Positions 6,000 through 15,072 of a stretch of 34,117 nt of DNA are shown piece after piece. Location: the NCBI GenBank assembly GCA_016840315.1, contig JAEOSO010000006.1, forward strand, positions 1 through 34,117, given 5' to 3'. The DNA comes from Candidatus Borrarchaeota archaeon. GTDB lineage: Archaea > Asgardarchaeota > Sifarchaeia > Borrarchaeales > Borrarchaeaceae. Made by a program: the position numbers and the translations under genes. Under the pieces are notes generated by a model that had not been told where the DNA came from, searched no databases, and saw only the letters and a program-made list of their open reading frames with translations. Within the stretch, counting starts at the first letter, position 1. Each line of letters starts with the position of its first letter.

Positions 6000-7199
6000 A
6001 TGGAAATCGGAGAATTCTTCGCTGTAAGACCAAAAGAAGGTCTTGAAGAGCTTATGTCCCTTGATATTCGTTTTGGGAATGGTGCAATTCAGGCGATAAT
6101 GAGTTTTATGTTAAAAAATCAAATAGTAGACACCTTTTTATCATTTCAGGAACGAAAGGATCACTTTACTTTAAAACCCGTTCTTGTAGAAGAACCGAAA
6201 GAAATTTTTGATATTTCTCTTTCTCAATTTATTGCTTACAACTTACCTAACATTGATTCTGTTTCTAAGTATGTTGCCTCTAAACTCAATGGGGCAAAAG
6301 ACAAAAAAATAGGGGTTATTGCGCGGCCATGCGATATTAGAGCTTTCATAGAACTGGCAAAACGCGAACAAGTTTCAATTGATAATCTCTTTGTGATTGG
6401 ACTCGAATGTATAGGTCGAATAGACGCTAAGCTCCTTAAAAAAGTGCTTAAAAAAGCTGAAATCGACCTTGAAAGTGTAGTTAATGAGAAAATAAATGAT
6501 GGAAATCTTATATTAGAATTTAATGATGGAACGACACAAAGTTTCAAATTAGGCGAAGAAATTGATATCAGAAGTTACTGTAATCAATGCCCTGAGAAGG
6601 TTCCAAAAGAAAATGTTGCTGATTTAACATTCTGGATTGATCATCCTCTAGAAGGAAATGAAGAGATTTTTGAAATTCGTTCTGCTGAGGGTCAAGAAGT
6701 ATTAGAAAAAGCAGCAACTGAAGTAATAGAAGCAGAAATTCTTTCTGATGAGGATGTACAGCAACTCACAGATTATATTACCTCCTTAGAACAAACTGCG
6801 CTTGAATTACAAGAGGCAGAATTCCAAAAGCTGGATGAAATGACGGATGAAGAGCGCTTTGATTACATTATTTCTAACTTTGAAGAATGCACTTCGTGCA
6901 TGATGTGTATCCGTGCATGCCCTATATGTTACTGCAAAGACTGTAACGTTATACGAAGAAGAAAGGAATTAGATCCTATTATGATTAATCTAACTCGGCT
7001 ATCACATATTGGTGATACATGTGTCGCGTGTGGAAAATGTTCGGAAGTGTGTCCCAAGTCAATCCCACTCTGCATTATATCAAAGAAATTAGTAGAAGAT
7101 TCAAAAGAACTCTGGCCTGGCCACAAGCCTGGTCACAATATAGAGGAAATTCCTCCAAGATCTTGGAAGGGAATGAAAGCAGCAAGTAGTGCTGAATGA
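6000..7199 (+). CDS. F420-reducing hydrogenase / formate dehydrogenase beta-subunit-like iron-sulfur flavoprotein
   Basis: A 399-residue protein of the FrhB/FdhB family. Members bind FAD and [4Fe-4S] clusters and pass electrons between F420 or a formate dehydrogenase and other carriers. The N-terminal domain has the family motif GVIARPCDIRAF near 101-112, then NLFVIGLECIG and a SYCNQCPEK site. The C-terminal ferredoxin region has CTSCMMCIRACPICYCKDC from Cys297, the CPICYC signature typical of FdhB-like proteins, and a second CVACGKCSEVCPKS motif. The start ATG follows CAGGAG with acceptable spacing. Its place between mvhD and the HdrBC-like gene suggests it is the electron-input module of the Hdr complex. 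The true donor (F420, formate or NADH) cannot be read from sequence, and no FdhA is visible. Confidence 0.8.
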   Translation: MEIGEFFAVRPKEGLEELMSLDIRFGNGAIQAIMSFMLKNQIVDTFLSFQERKDHFTLKPVLVEEPKEIFDISLSQFIAYNLPNIDSVSKYVASKLNGAKDKKIGVIARPCDIRAFIELAKREQVSIDNLFVIGLECIGRIDAKLLKKVLKKAEIDLESVVNEKINDGNLILEFNDGTTQSFKLGEEIDIRSYCNQCPEKVPKENVADLTFWIDHPLEGNEEIFEIRSAEGQEVLEKAATEVIEAEILSDEDVQQLTDYITSLEQTALELQEAEFQKLDEMTDEERFDYIISNFEECTSCMMCIRACPICYCKDCNVIRRRKELDPIMINLTRLSHIGDTCVACGKCSEVCPKSIPLCIISKKLVEDSKELWPGHKPGHNIEEIPPRSWKGMKAASSAE

Positions 7200-7253
7200 T
7201 AATAAATTGATTCAGAATACTCGATAAACAATCATCATTTATGAGGGTGTAAC

Positions 7254-8405
7254 TTGCAAAAAAGTATGACGGCTGAAGACATAGTTGACTACTGCTATCA
7301 ATGTGGAAAATGTTCAGGAAAATGTCCACTTGGGCATGTTATGAAATCACCTAGAGTCCTGATCCAAGAAATCCTTTTAGGAGAGGATGTAGCAAATTCT
7401 AAAGATATTTGGCGATGTCTAACGTGCAATGAGTGCACAGTTCCTGAGTGTCCAATGTCTATTAATTTTGCTGAATTCATTAGGACAGTACGTACCAATG
7501 CGGTGCGTGAGGGCTATTTAAACTTCAGAGAAACACATCACGAAATTTTTAAAACTGCAACCAGATTGATGGCAAATCCTGATATCAAGCCAAACAAATT
7601 GCTTAACTGGCCAGAGGATGCCAAAATCAGTAAGGAAGGAGAAACTGCTCTCTTTGTTGGTTGTTTAGAGTTTTTTGATAATGTTAGTTATTTTGATGAC
7701 ATGGGTACCAATTATGGTTCAATCTCACCAGACGCTGTCAGAATACTCAACGAATTGGGAGAAATCCCTGTAGTCCTTGAGGACGAGAAATGCTGTGGAC
7801 ATGACGTTTTATGGTCTGGCGATGAAGAAACCTTTCAAAAATTGGCAGAATACAATACAGTTGCCTTTAAGAAAGCTAATGTGAAACGCATTGTGACTAC
7901 CTGCGCAGAATGTTACCGCACGTTAGCCATAGATTATCCGAATTATGTTCCCGATTTTGATTTTGAAATTATTCATCTTTCTGAATTTCTTGCCAAGAAA
8001 ATTGATGAAGGACAATTAGAATTTCCGAGACATTTCAACAGAGTGGTAACCTATCATGATCCATGTCGGCTCGGAAGGCACATGGGTGTCTACGATGCCC
8101 CAAGGAAAGTGATGGAGAACATCCCAGGTCTTACCTTACAAGAGATGAAGAAGAGTAAAGAAAAAGCGCTCTGTTGTGGTGTCAGTTCTTGGCTTAACTG
8201 TGATGATTACGCAAAGGCGATACGAGTAGATAGACTTACCGATGCACAGAACACAGGAGCACAAATATTAGTAAACACATGCCCCAAGTGTGAGATGCAT
8301 TTTAACTGCCTTAAATGCGAAAAGGGAGAGGACAAACCTTTGGATTTCACAAAAATTGAAGTAATGGACTTTGTAACACTTGTTGCAAAAGCTTTAGGTT
8401 TTTAG
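7254..8405 (+). CDS. HdrC-HdrB fusion (HdrD-like heterodisulfide reductase subunit)
   Basis: A 383-residue protein combining an HdrC-type ferredoxin domain and an HdrB-type catalytic domain. The N-terminus has Cys14, 17, 20, 24 (CYQCGKCSGKCP) and Cys55, 58, 61, 66 (CLTCNECTVPECP) for two [4Fe-4S] clusters. The rest contains two complete CCG domains: CCG at 180-182 with downstream TCAEC, and CCG at 307-309 with downstream TCPKC. In HdrB these ligate the two non-cubane [4Fe-4S] clusters that cleave the disulfide. The TTG start at 7254 fits GAGGGTG better than the ATG at 7266. The gene is flanked by the FdhB-like and HdrA-like genes (11-base gap to the latter). The natural disulfide or other acceptor in a non-methanogen is unknown. 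Confidence 0.87.
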   Translation: MQKSMTAEDIVDYCYQCGKCSGKCPLGHVMKSPRVLIQEILLGEDVANSKDIWRCLTCNECTVPECPMSINFAEFIRTVRTNAVREGYLNFRETHHEIFKTATRLMANPDIKPNKLLNWPEDAKISKEGETALFVGCLEFFDNVSYFDDMGTNYGSISPDAVRILNELGEIPVVLEDEKCCGHDVLWSGDEETFQKLAEYNTVAFKKANVKRIVTTCAECYRTLAIDYPNYVPDFDFEIIHLSEFLAKKIDEGQLEFPRHFNRVVTYHDPCRLGRHMGVYDAPRKVMENIPGLTLQEMKKSKEKALCCGVSSWLNCDDYAKAIRVDRLTDAQNTGAQILVNTCPKCEMHFNCLKCEKGEDKPLDFTKIEVMDFVTLVAKALGF

Positions 8406-8416
8406 GAGGCTCATAT

Positions 8417-9970
8417 ATGGCTAGCCGTCTCAACGAGTCAAATAATGCGGTCTTGGTAATTGGTGGTGGCATTGCAGGTATCCAGTCATCACTGGATCTT
8501 GCAAAATTAGGTTTTAAAACCTACCTCGTTGAAAAACGCCCTAATGTTGGAGGCGGGATGACACAACTTGATAAATTGTATCCAACAATGGAAGACTCGC
8601 TTTATTACCTCACTCCTCTTTTTGGTGATCTATTAGAGAATCCAAATATCGAACTCCTTACATATTCTGAGGTAACAAATGTCACAGGATCTGCAGGCAA
8701 CTTTCAGATAACTATTTTAAAGCACCCTCGTTTTGTTGAAGGAGCAAAATGTGACGCTTGTGACACATGCGCCACTGTTTGTCCCATGGTAGCTGTAGAT
8801 AATGATTTTAACGTTGGTCTTGGTAGAAGAAAAGCTGCTTATACACCCTTTACTCAAGCAGTGCCAAAAACTTATGTGATCGACAAAGATATTTGTTTAT
8901 ACTTCAATGCCAATAAAATGTGTAAAAGTTGCCAAATACTCTGTCCAAAAGGTGCTATTGACTTTGATCAGAAGCCAGTTGAGACTCAAGTCGATGTTAA
9001 TGCAATAATCATCGCAACAGGTGTGTCACGGCATGATGACACAATTCTCTCAAAGTTTGGTTATGATTTTGAAAACATACTAACGGCTTTGGAATTTGAA
9101 AGAATTCTAACTCCGAATGGACCTACAGAGGGGCAAATAGTTAGAATCTCTGATAGACAGACTCCTGAAAGCATTGCATTCATTACCTTAGACTCATCAA
9201 CATCACAAAAAGCGGGTGCAATAAAACAGGCTATTCGTGTCAAAGAAAAAAATCCTAATATCGAATGCTCCGTTCTTATGAATGGAACTTTAGAAAATGA
9301 GGTGTTTGCCAAATTCATTCAAAGGTCAATAGAAGACGGTGTCAGTTATATTGATGGAAGCATTTCTGCAGTAGAAGAAGATCCAGACAGTAAAGATTTG
9401 GTCATCCAATACGAAGATAAAACAAAAGAAACTAATGAAATAAAAGTTAATACGGCTGTTCTCTTTGATAAGTTGCTTCCCTCTGAAGATATGACCCAAT
9501 TGGCTTCCGTTTTAGGTTTAAAACTGAATAAAAAAGGGTTTTTCGTTAAGAAATCGAAATCAGAACCCCTTGAAACAAAAAATCCTGGAATCTTTGTAAT
9601 AGGCGATGATCTGCAACAGGAAAGCATTATTGCAGCGATGACAGATGTCAATGCTGTCGTATCAAAAATTGTTTCGCAATTTGCACCACCGGAATTATGG
9701 ACACCAAAAGCATTCGTTGAAACAGAATACTGTATTGGTTGCGGATATTGTAGAGAAGCATGTCCCTTCTATGCTATTAGTCTCCAGGTAGTAGAACTAG
9801 AGTTACCTGTGGTGGAGGTGGTTGGCATCTCACTTAAAACAAGAAAAGCGCAGGTACATGAGAGCCTTTGTAGAGGTTGCGGAATCTGCGTTTCAGAATG
9901 TCCTGTTCAAGCTATCAGATATGGTGATCCAGAAACATTGGAGCAGGTAATCTCTGCTCTTACTGAATAG
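8417..9970 (+). CDS. Divergent HdrA-like flavoprotein lacking key cysteines
   Basis: A 517-residue HdrA relative that lacks the N-terminal HdrA domain and starts directly at the FAD-binding fold (VIGGGIAG, residues 14-21). It keeps the inserted ferredoxin (Cys112, 115, 118, 122 and Cys160, 169, 172, 176) and the C-terminal ferredoxin pair (from Cys439 and Cys485). It has lost two conserved sites: the DCSxC motif reads EDSLYY (Cys replaced by Asp60 and the Cys/Sec position by Tyr63), and the CVGSRD...CSxxCC region is replaced by a cysteine-free ITLDSSTSQKAG stretch. The start ATG lies after GGAGGC. It may form an asymmetric dimer with the Sec-containing HdrA, acting as an electron wire and not as a bifurcating centre; that role is inference. 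Confidence 0.82.
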   Translation: MASRLNESNNAVLVIGGGIAGIQSSLDLAKLGFKTYLVEKRPNVGGGMTQLDKLYPTMEDSLYYLTPLFGDLLENPNIELLTYSEVTNVTGSAGNFQITILKHPRFVEGAKCDACDTCATVCPMVAVDNDFNVGLGRRKAAYTPFTQAVPKTYVIDKDICLYFNANKMCKSCQILCPKGAIDFDQKPVETQVDVNAIIIATGVSRHDDTILSKFGYDFENILTALEFERILTPNGPTEGQIVRISDRQTPESIAFITLDSSTSQKAGAIKQAIRVKEKNPNIECSVLMNGTLENEVFAKFIQRSIEDGVSYIDGSISAVEEDPDSKDLVIQYEDKTKETNEIKVNTAVLFDKLLPSEDMTQLASVLGLKLNKKGFFVKKSKSEPLETKNPGIFVIGDDLQQESIIAAMTDVNAVVSKIVSQFAPPELWTPKAFVETEYCIGCGYCREACPFYAISLQVVELELPVVEVVGISLKTRKAQVHESLCRGCGICVSECPVQAIRYGDPETLEQVISALTE

Positions 9971-10072
9971 TTTAAAATTGATGTTCAAAATCTGACATAA
10001 TGGAAAAATTAAAAGAAAAAGGCTAAGATCGTATATTCGAAATCAATCTTATCCAAATGCAATCAAAAAAAA

Positions 10073-11803
10073 GTGGTGACATTGACAAATCTATTAATCA
10101 AAAATGGTACAGTTTTTGACCCAATTAACAATATTGATGGCGAAAAAATAGATATCGCTATCAGAGACGGAAAAATCGTGGAAAAGGCTGACTCTAACGC
10201 TAGAGTCATAGACGCATCAAAAATGATTGTTATGCCTGGTGGCGTTGACCTTCATGCACATATTGCAGGCAGCAAAGTAAACGCAGGGCGTCTCTTTAGA
10301 CCGGAAGACCATCGATACGAGGCTTATGCACGTACAGCAACGACTCGTGCCGGTGTGGGGCATTCCGTTCCGTCAACATTCACGGCTGGCTATCGATACG
10401 CAAATATGGGTTATACAACAGTAGTAGAGCCCGCGGTTCCACCCCTCAAAGCTAGGCATACCCACGAGGAGTTGAGAGACACTCCAATAATTGATAAAGC
10501 ATGTTTCCCTCTTTTTGGAAACAATTGGTATGTCTTAGAATGTATAGCAAATGATGACCTTGATATGTTATCAGCCTATATTGCTTGGATGCTAAAATCA
10601 ACAAAAGGATATGCTATCAAAATCGTAAATCCTGGCGGTAGTGAAGCTTGGTCATGGGGCAAAAATGTTGGTGCATTAGATGATCCAGTTCCTAGTTTCA
10701 ATGTTACTCCAAGACAAATTATCCAATATTTAGCTAAAGCAAACGAAAAATTAGGACTTCCTCATCCAATCCATCTCCACACTGTGAAACTTGGACAACC
10801 GGGTAACTTTGATGTGACTATAGAGACAATGGAAGCGTTAAAGGGTATTAAAGTAGCAGGAAATGGAAATGGAGGACGCACGGAAGTTCTTCATATGACA
10901 CATCTTCAATTTCACTCTTACGGTGGAAAAGGTTGGAAAGACTTCAGATCAGCTGCAGCCGATGTCGCTGATTATCTGAACAAAAATGCTCACGTAAGTT
11001 TTGATCTCGGTCAGATCATCTTCGGAGATACCACTACAATGACCGCCGACGGACCTATGGAATATCGCCTGTATAAATTAACGCACAACAAGTGGTTGAA
11101 TGGTGACGTTGAATTAGAATGCGGTTCAGGTGTGGTGCCTTTTAAATATTCCAGAAAGAATCCAGTGAATGCAATCCAGTTTACGATTGGTCTCGAATAC
11201 GCATTACTTATTGAAAATCCATGGCGAGTAGTTCTAACAACTGACCATCCTAATGGAGGTCCATTTACTACATATCCTGGAGTTATCTCTTGGCTTATGA
11301 GCAAAAAAGCACGTGACTACCTGTTAAAGACTTCTCATAAAAAGGCAACTAGCGCTAGCACATTAAGTGATATTGACAGAGAATTGACCTTCAATGAAAT
11401 TGCAATAATGACGCGAGCAGCCGCTGCAAGATTATTAGGCTTAAAGAATAAAGGACATCTCGGAATTGGAGCAGATGCTGATATAGCTGTCTATAATTTT
11501 GATCCAGCATTAAATCCCAGTGACAATCATGTTGCTATACAAAAAGCATTCTCTAATACTGCGTATACTATTAAAGAAGGCAAAGTAGTAGCAAAAGATG
11601 GAGAAATCTTAGCATCACCAGAAGGAAGAACCTTCTGGCTAGACCTAAAGATTCCAGAGGAGTTAGAATTTGCATTATTGCCAGTCTTACAAGAAAAATT
11701 CCGGAGTTACTACACAATTCAACTCAGCAATTATCCGGTACAACTAGAGTATCTACCTCGCTCTACACCAATTGAAATGGATGTCACAGAAAATTTTAGT
11801 TAA
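10073..11803 (+). CDS. fwdA: Formylmethanofuran dehydrogenase subunit A
   Basis: FwdA is the amidohydrolase-type subunit that condenses formate, made by FwdB, with methanofuran at a binuclear zinc site. The 576-residue length matches the family. The amidohydrolase start motif VDLHAHIAG (His61, His63) is present, followed by PLFGNNWYVLE, HPIHLHTVKLG, GRTEVLHMTHLQFHSYGG and the characteristic TTDHPNGGPFTTYP metal and active-site segment near residues 387-400. A C-terminal composite domain (GHLGIGADADIAVYNF) completes the fold. The start is GTG at 10073 or 10076, with no strong ribosome site. About 100 bases separate it from the HdrA-like gene; it could be co-transcribed. A T-rich tract follows the stop. 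The split of fwdA from fwdDB is unusual compared with methanogen operons. Confidence 0.93.
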   Translation: MVTLTNLLIKNGTVFDPINNIDGEKIDIAIRDGKIVEKADSNARVIDASKMIVMPGGVDLHAHIAGSKVNAGRLFRPEDHRYEAYARTATTRAGVGHSVPSTFTAGYRYANMGYTTVVEPAVPPLKARHTHEELRDTPIIDKACFPLFGNNWYVLECIANDDLDMLSAYIAWMLKSTKGYAIKIVNPGGSEAWSWGKNVGALDDPVPSFNVTPRQIIQYLAKANEKLGLPHPIHLHTVKLGQPGNFDVTIETMEALKGIKVAGNGNGGRTEVLHMTHLQFHSYGGKGWKDFRSAAADVADYLNKNAHVSFDLGQIIFGDTTTMTADGPMEYRLYKLTHNKWLNGDVELECGSGVVPFKYSRKNPVNAIQFTIGLEYALLIENPWRVVLTTDHPNGGPFTTYPGVISWLMSKKARDYLLKTSHKKATSASTLSDIDRELTFNEIAIMTRAAAARLLGLKNKGHLGIGADADIAVYNFDPALNPSDNHVAIQKAFSNTAYTIKEGKVVAKDGEILASPEGRTFWLDLKIPEELEFALLPVLQEKFRSYYTIQLSNYPVQLEYLPRSTPIEMDVTENFS

Positions 11804-11830
11804 AATCTTTCATCTCCCACAAGCGTCTGT

Positions 11831-11848
11831 ACCTTCTTTTTGTTTTTA
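11831..11848 (+). terminator. T-rich terminator after fwdA
   Basis: Plus-strand ACCTTCTTTTTGTTTTTA about 30 bases after the fwdA stop. Archaeal transcription commonly ends on such oligo-T tracts. Confidence 0.4.
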
Positions 11849-11875
11849 AGAGACTTCGAGAATTATTTTTAATTC

Positions 11876-11883
11876 TTTATATA
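11876..11883 (+). promoter_or_regulatory. TATA box upstream of the kinase-like gene
   Basis: TTTATATA within AATTCTTTATATATTGC. The predicted start is near 11906, giving a leader of about 85-100 bases. Confidence 0.45.
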
Positions 11884-11991
11884 TTGCACATTATGCAGAT
11901 ACTGATTTTTAAATGAATTTTTTGAAAGAAAACAAGAGAAACGCAGAAAACATTAATGAAATGTTTATCGCTTATTTTGAAATTTTGAGAT

Positions 11992-12978
11992 ATGGGTGTG
12001 TTCATGGGTTGGATACCGCTCTCAAGTGTGAAGCCATTTGAGATGGATCGCGCTACAAGACAACGACTTTATTTTGGGCTTGGAGAATTCCCACCATTAA
12101 ATATAGTAAATCCCAAAGATGTGGAAAACTATCTGCAATGGCATCCTAAATTGATAAACAACGAGAAGCTCATATCAGTAACAGAAGTCTATGGATATTA
12201 CCCTGATCTCTACGAGCACTGGTCGCGGAACAAAGTCTACCTTATAGAATTTTTAACTGAGGGTCTCCCTATAAGTAATTCGTACGATTTGGGAAGCAGT
12301 TTGGATCTCGTAAAGGAAAATGTAGTTGGAAAGATTGTAGACCCCGACGTTGGTATCCACGAACGCTCTGTTCAAACAAAATTATTTGAAAGTGGTTTCC
12401 CCGTACCCGAACCAAGAGGGTTATCGCTTCCTACAACCGCTGAAGATGAAGAAATCTTAAGACGTGCGAAACCTAAATCTGTGCTTTGGATGGACTTCGT
12501 GGAATCTAAATATACTTTTGAAAAGTATATGCTCTACCTATGTGTCGGAGAGGAAAAGGTTAATTCCAAATCATTCCAAAGAATAGCAGACCTAATTGCG
12601 GCGATGTGGGATCTCGATGTAGCTCATGGTGATCTAAAAGGGGAGCATATTTTACAAACGAATAAAGATAGATGGGTAATCATCGACCTTGGAGAAGCGA
12701 AAGAAGATGAGTATGCCGCCCGTGTGAATGATTTATACATCTTAATCACTGATACGACCGTTTTTGTAGAGCGTCACTTACGATCAAGGAAATTAGATGA
12801 GGAATCGTTCACTCATGCCCTGTCCGATTTGAGCGATGTGTTAACTTTATTCCTAGAACAAATTAGTTCTTCTGTTCAGCAAACGTTGTTAAATGATGTA
12901 TTTCAGAAAATTTACCGCGAAGCGCACGTGCTTTCAAATGGCTTTCGCAATATCATTGCCTCAGCCTTCCCGAAGTGA
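11992..12978 (+). CDS. Kinase-like protein (RIO/Bud32/lipopolysaccharide-kinase-like fold)
   Basis: A 328-residue protein with the core of an atypical protein-kinase fold. The catalytic loop is HGDLKGEHIL at 212-221 (Asp214 would be the catalytic base), and IIDLGEA around Asp232 stands for the metal-binding DFG motif. Upstream, GKIVDPDVGIHERSVQTKLFESGFPVPEP looks like the nucleotide-binding lobe, and VLWMDFVE the hinge. The N-terminal 100 residues match nothing I recognise. Start: ATG 11992 or ATG 12004. It has its own TATA box and precedes the glucoamylase gene by 162 bases, so joint function is possible (for example sugar phosphorylation), but the substrate cannot be read from sequence. Confidence 0.65.
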   Translation: MGVFMGWIPLSSVKPFEMDRATRQRLYFGLGEFPPLNIVNPKDVENYLQWHPKLINNEKLISVTEVYGYYPDLYEHWSRNKVYLIEFLTEGLPISNSYDLGSSLDLVKENVVGKIVDPDVGIHERSVQTKLFESGFPVPEPRGLSLPTTAEDEEILRRAKPKSVLWMDFVESKYTFEKYMLYLCVGEEKVNSKSFQRIADLIAAMWDLDVAHGDLKGEHILQTNKDRWVIIDLGEAKEDEYAARVNDLYILITDTTVFVERHLRSRKLDEESFTHALSDLSDVLTLFLEQISSSVQQTLLNDVFQKIYREAHVLSNGFRNIIASAFPK

Positions 12979-13140
12979 CCAATTCCATTATCACAATTTC
13001 TCGTTTTTTGCCATTTCACTTCATATTTCTTCACGTCTAAGAAAGAGTCTTCTTCTTGAATTATCCTTTTTACGAGAAATAATAAAAATGATGATTACGT
13101 TGCCTACTCAGGAAAGATCACAAGGCAAGGATGAGAAAGA

Positions 13141-15009
13141 ATGAAAACGATGGTGCTAGGTAATTCACTACTAACGGTTACGATTAACGAAAATGCCGAC
13201 ATTGCTGAAATGTATTTTCCGTATGTGGGACTCTACCAGTTGGTAGATAAGATGTATATGGGAGTCTGGGAGAAATCAAATGGTATTAATTGGCTTAAGG
13301 ATTCGCATAACTGGACTGTTTCTCAGGCCTATATAGACGATTCTCAGATTGGGGTAACTCATGCGATAAACAAACATGATATAAGCCTAACGATAAGAGA
13401 TTTCGTATATCCTTATCTCCCGATCTTTGTACGAGATATTATCATTGAGAGCCCTAACCAACGGGATATTAAACTATTCAGTTATCATGATATACATTTT
13501 ACGGGTATGGCGATTCCTGATTCAGCTGTTTATGATAAAAAGATTAAAAGTATCGTACATTACGAACTTTCAAATTATATCCTAATCGGAAGTATCCCAC
13601 ACTTCACTCAGCTAGCATGTGGTCGCGCCGATTTTAAAGGTTTGCGCGGTACTTTTGTAGACGCTGAGGATGGTGATCTATCAGGCTGCACGGCCTCACA
13701 TGGACCAGTAGATTCCGCAATAGGCGTCAACGTGAGTTTAGATCCTCAAAAAAGTCCATTTTCACGGGTTTCATTGTTCTTTTGTGCGGGACAAGGATAT
13801 CATGCGGCGAACAACGCTCGAAAAGTTGTTCACGATAAAACAATTGATAAATTGTACGATGAGACCTTCGTCTTTTGGAATCGATGGTTAAAGAATGCAA
13901 GAGATTCAGCAAATGCTGAAAATGTAACTGACGAACGGCTTAAGAAACTTTTTAACGTTTCAGTGTTAATCACGGCTTTAATGTGTGATCATCATACAGG
14001 TTCGATTATTGCCTCTCCTGATGCAGACATTATGAGATATGGCGGAGATACCTATCTCTATTGCTGGCCGAGAGATGCTGCTTTTGTAGTCAAGGGATTC
14101 GATTCAATCTCACAATTTTCCCTATCTCGCAAATTCTTTGATTTCTGCATAAAGACTCTAGGGTTAGGTGGCTATTGGCTTCATAGATATTGTCCTGACG
14201 GGTCATTTGGACCTACTTGGCATGAATACCCATTTATACAGGTTGACCAGACCGGTAGCGTCCTGTTTGCGCTTGACAGTCATTGCAGAGCATTATCGGA
14301 TTTGGAATATCTTAGAAACCACAAATTGTGGGAAATGATAAAAGGTGCAGCAGAATTTCTTATGAGGTGGAGAGATGAAGAAACAAGGCTGCCAAAACCT
14401 ATAAGCTACGACCTCTGGGAGGAAAGAACAGGAATCTTCACCTATTCTTCTTCGGCAGTATATGGCGGACTTTTAGGAGCGTCTAGAATTGCCCATAATC
14501 TTGGAAAACTGGATTTTTCAAAACGTTGGCATAAAGGAGCAGAGGAGATAAAAGAAGCAATACAGAGATTTCTCTGGAATCCGAAAATCCAGAGATTCAG
14601 AAGATCTATTAAGCCAGAAGATGATACTGTCGATTCATCATTATTTGGCATTTGGTTTTTTGATGTTCTCCCGCCTTCTGATGGTCGCGTGCGTTCCACC
14701 ATGAAAGCAATTGAAGATCATCTTTTGAAAGAACATGGAGTTTGCAGGTATCAAGGTGATACTTATCAAGGTCACATGAACCCTTGGATTATTTGCACGT
14801 TGTTCCTCGCGGAATATTATCTCTGGATTAATGAGACAGAAAAAGCTCTTAAATTGTTTCATCTAGTTGCAGATAATGCTTTAGAGACCTATCTACTTCC
14901 AGAACAAGTTGATTCTAAAGGAACGCCATTAAGTGTTGTGCCTTTAACATGGTCACATTCTCAGTATTTGATCGCCTTTAAGCAGTTGGCAAAGCAATTG
15001 GCAAAATAA
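13141..15009 (+). CDS. GH15 family glucoamylase-like glycoside hydrolase
   Basis: A 622-residue protein of the prokaryotic GH15 type: an N-terminal beta-sandwich (about residues 1-260) followed by an (alpha/alpha)6 barrel. Barrel landmarks are YLYCWPRDAAFV near 302, GYWLHRYCPDGSFGPTWHE and QVDQTGSVLFAL. The expected catalytic pair is present as the Glu in YDLWEER (Glu427/428, general acid) and Glu588 in LLPEQVD (general base). There is no signal peptide, so it probably acts on internal alpha-glucans or trehalose. The ATG start is preceded by GGATGAGAAAG. Close relatives hydrolyse starch-type oligosaccharides, glucodextran or trehalose; the exact substrate is not determinable here. Confidence 0.85.
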   Translation: MKTMVLGNSLLTVTINENADIAEMYFPYVGLYQLVDKMYMGVWEKSNGINWLKDSHNWTVSQAYIDDSQIGVTHAINKHDISLTIRDFVYPYLPIFVRDIIIESPNQRDIKLFSYHDIHFTGMAIPDSAVYDKKIKSIVHYELSNYILIGSIPHFTQLACGRADFKGLRGTFVDAEDGDLSGCTASHGPVDSAIGVNVSLDPQKSPFSRVSLFFCAGQGYHAANNARKVVHDKTIDKLYDETFVFWNRWLKNARDSANAENVTDERLKKLFNVSVLITALMCDHHTGSIIASPDADIMRYGGDTYLYCWPRDAAFVVKGFDSISQFSLSRKFFDFCIKTLGLGGYWLHRYCPDGSFGPTWHEYPFIQVDQTGSVLFALDSHCRALSDLEYLRNHKLWEMIKGAAEFLMRWRDEETRLPKPISYDLWEERTGIFTYSSSAVYGGLLGASRIAHNLGKLDFSKRWHKGAEEIKEAIQRFLWNPKIQRFRRSIKPEDDTVDSSLFGIWFFDVLPPSDGRVRSTMKAIEDHLLKEHGVCRYQGDTYQGHMNPWIICTLFLAEYYLWINETEKALKLFHLVADNALETYLLPEQVDSKGTPLSVVPLTWSHSQYLIAFKQLAKQLAK

Positions 15010-15040
15010 TTTATCGGATTGTGTTACGCTGAAGTAATTA

Positions 15041-15065
15041 AAAAAGGAACTCTCTCTAGGAGAGA
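15041..15065 (-). terminator. Hairpin plus T-tract terminator for the minus-strand gene
   Basis: On the minus strand a TCTCTC/GAGAGA stem (arms at 15060-15065 and 15051-15056) is followed by GTTCCTTTTTT. It lies 8 bases beyond the stop of the 450-residue gene, in the convergent gap with the glucoamylase gene. Confidence 0.45.
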
Positions 15066-15072
15066 TTTAATC

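Noticed and set aside
12893-13144. An 83-codon open frame spanning the end of the kinase gene and the gap before the glucoamylase gene
   Set aside because: It overlaps the kinase gene in another frame and its product looks random; no ribosome site.
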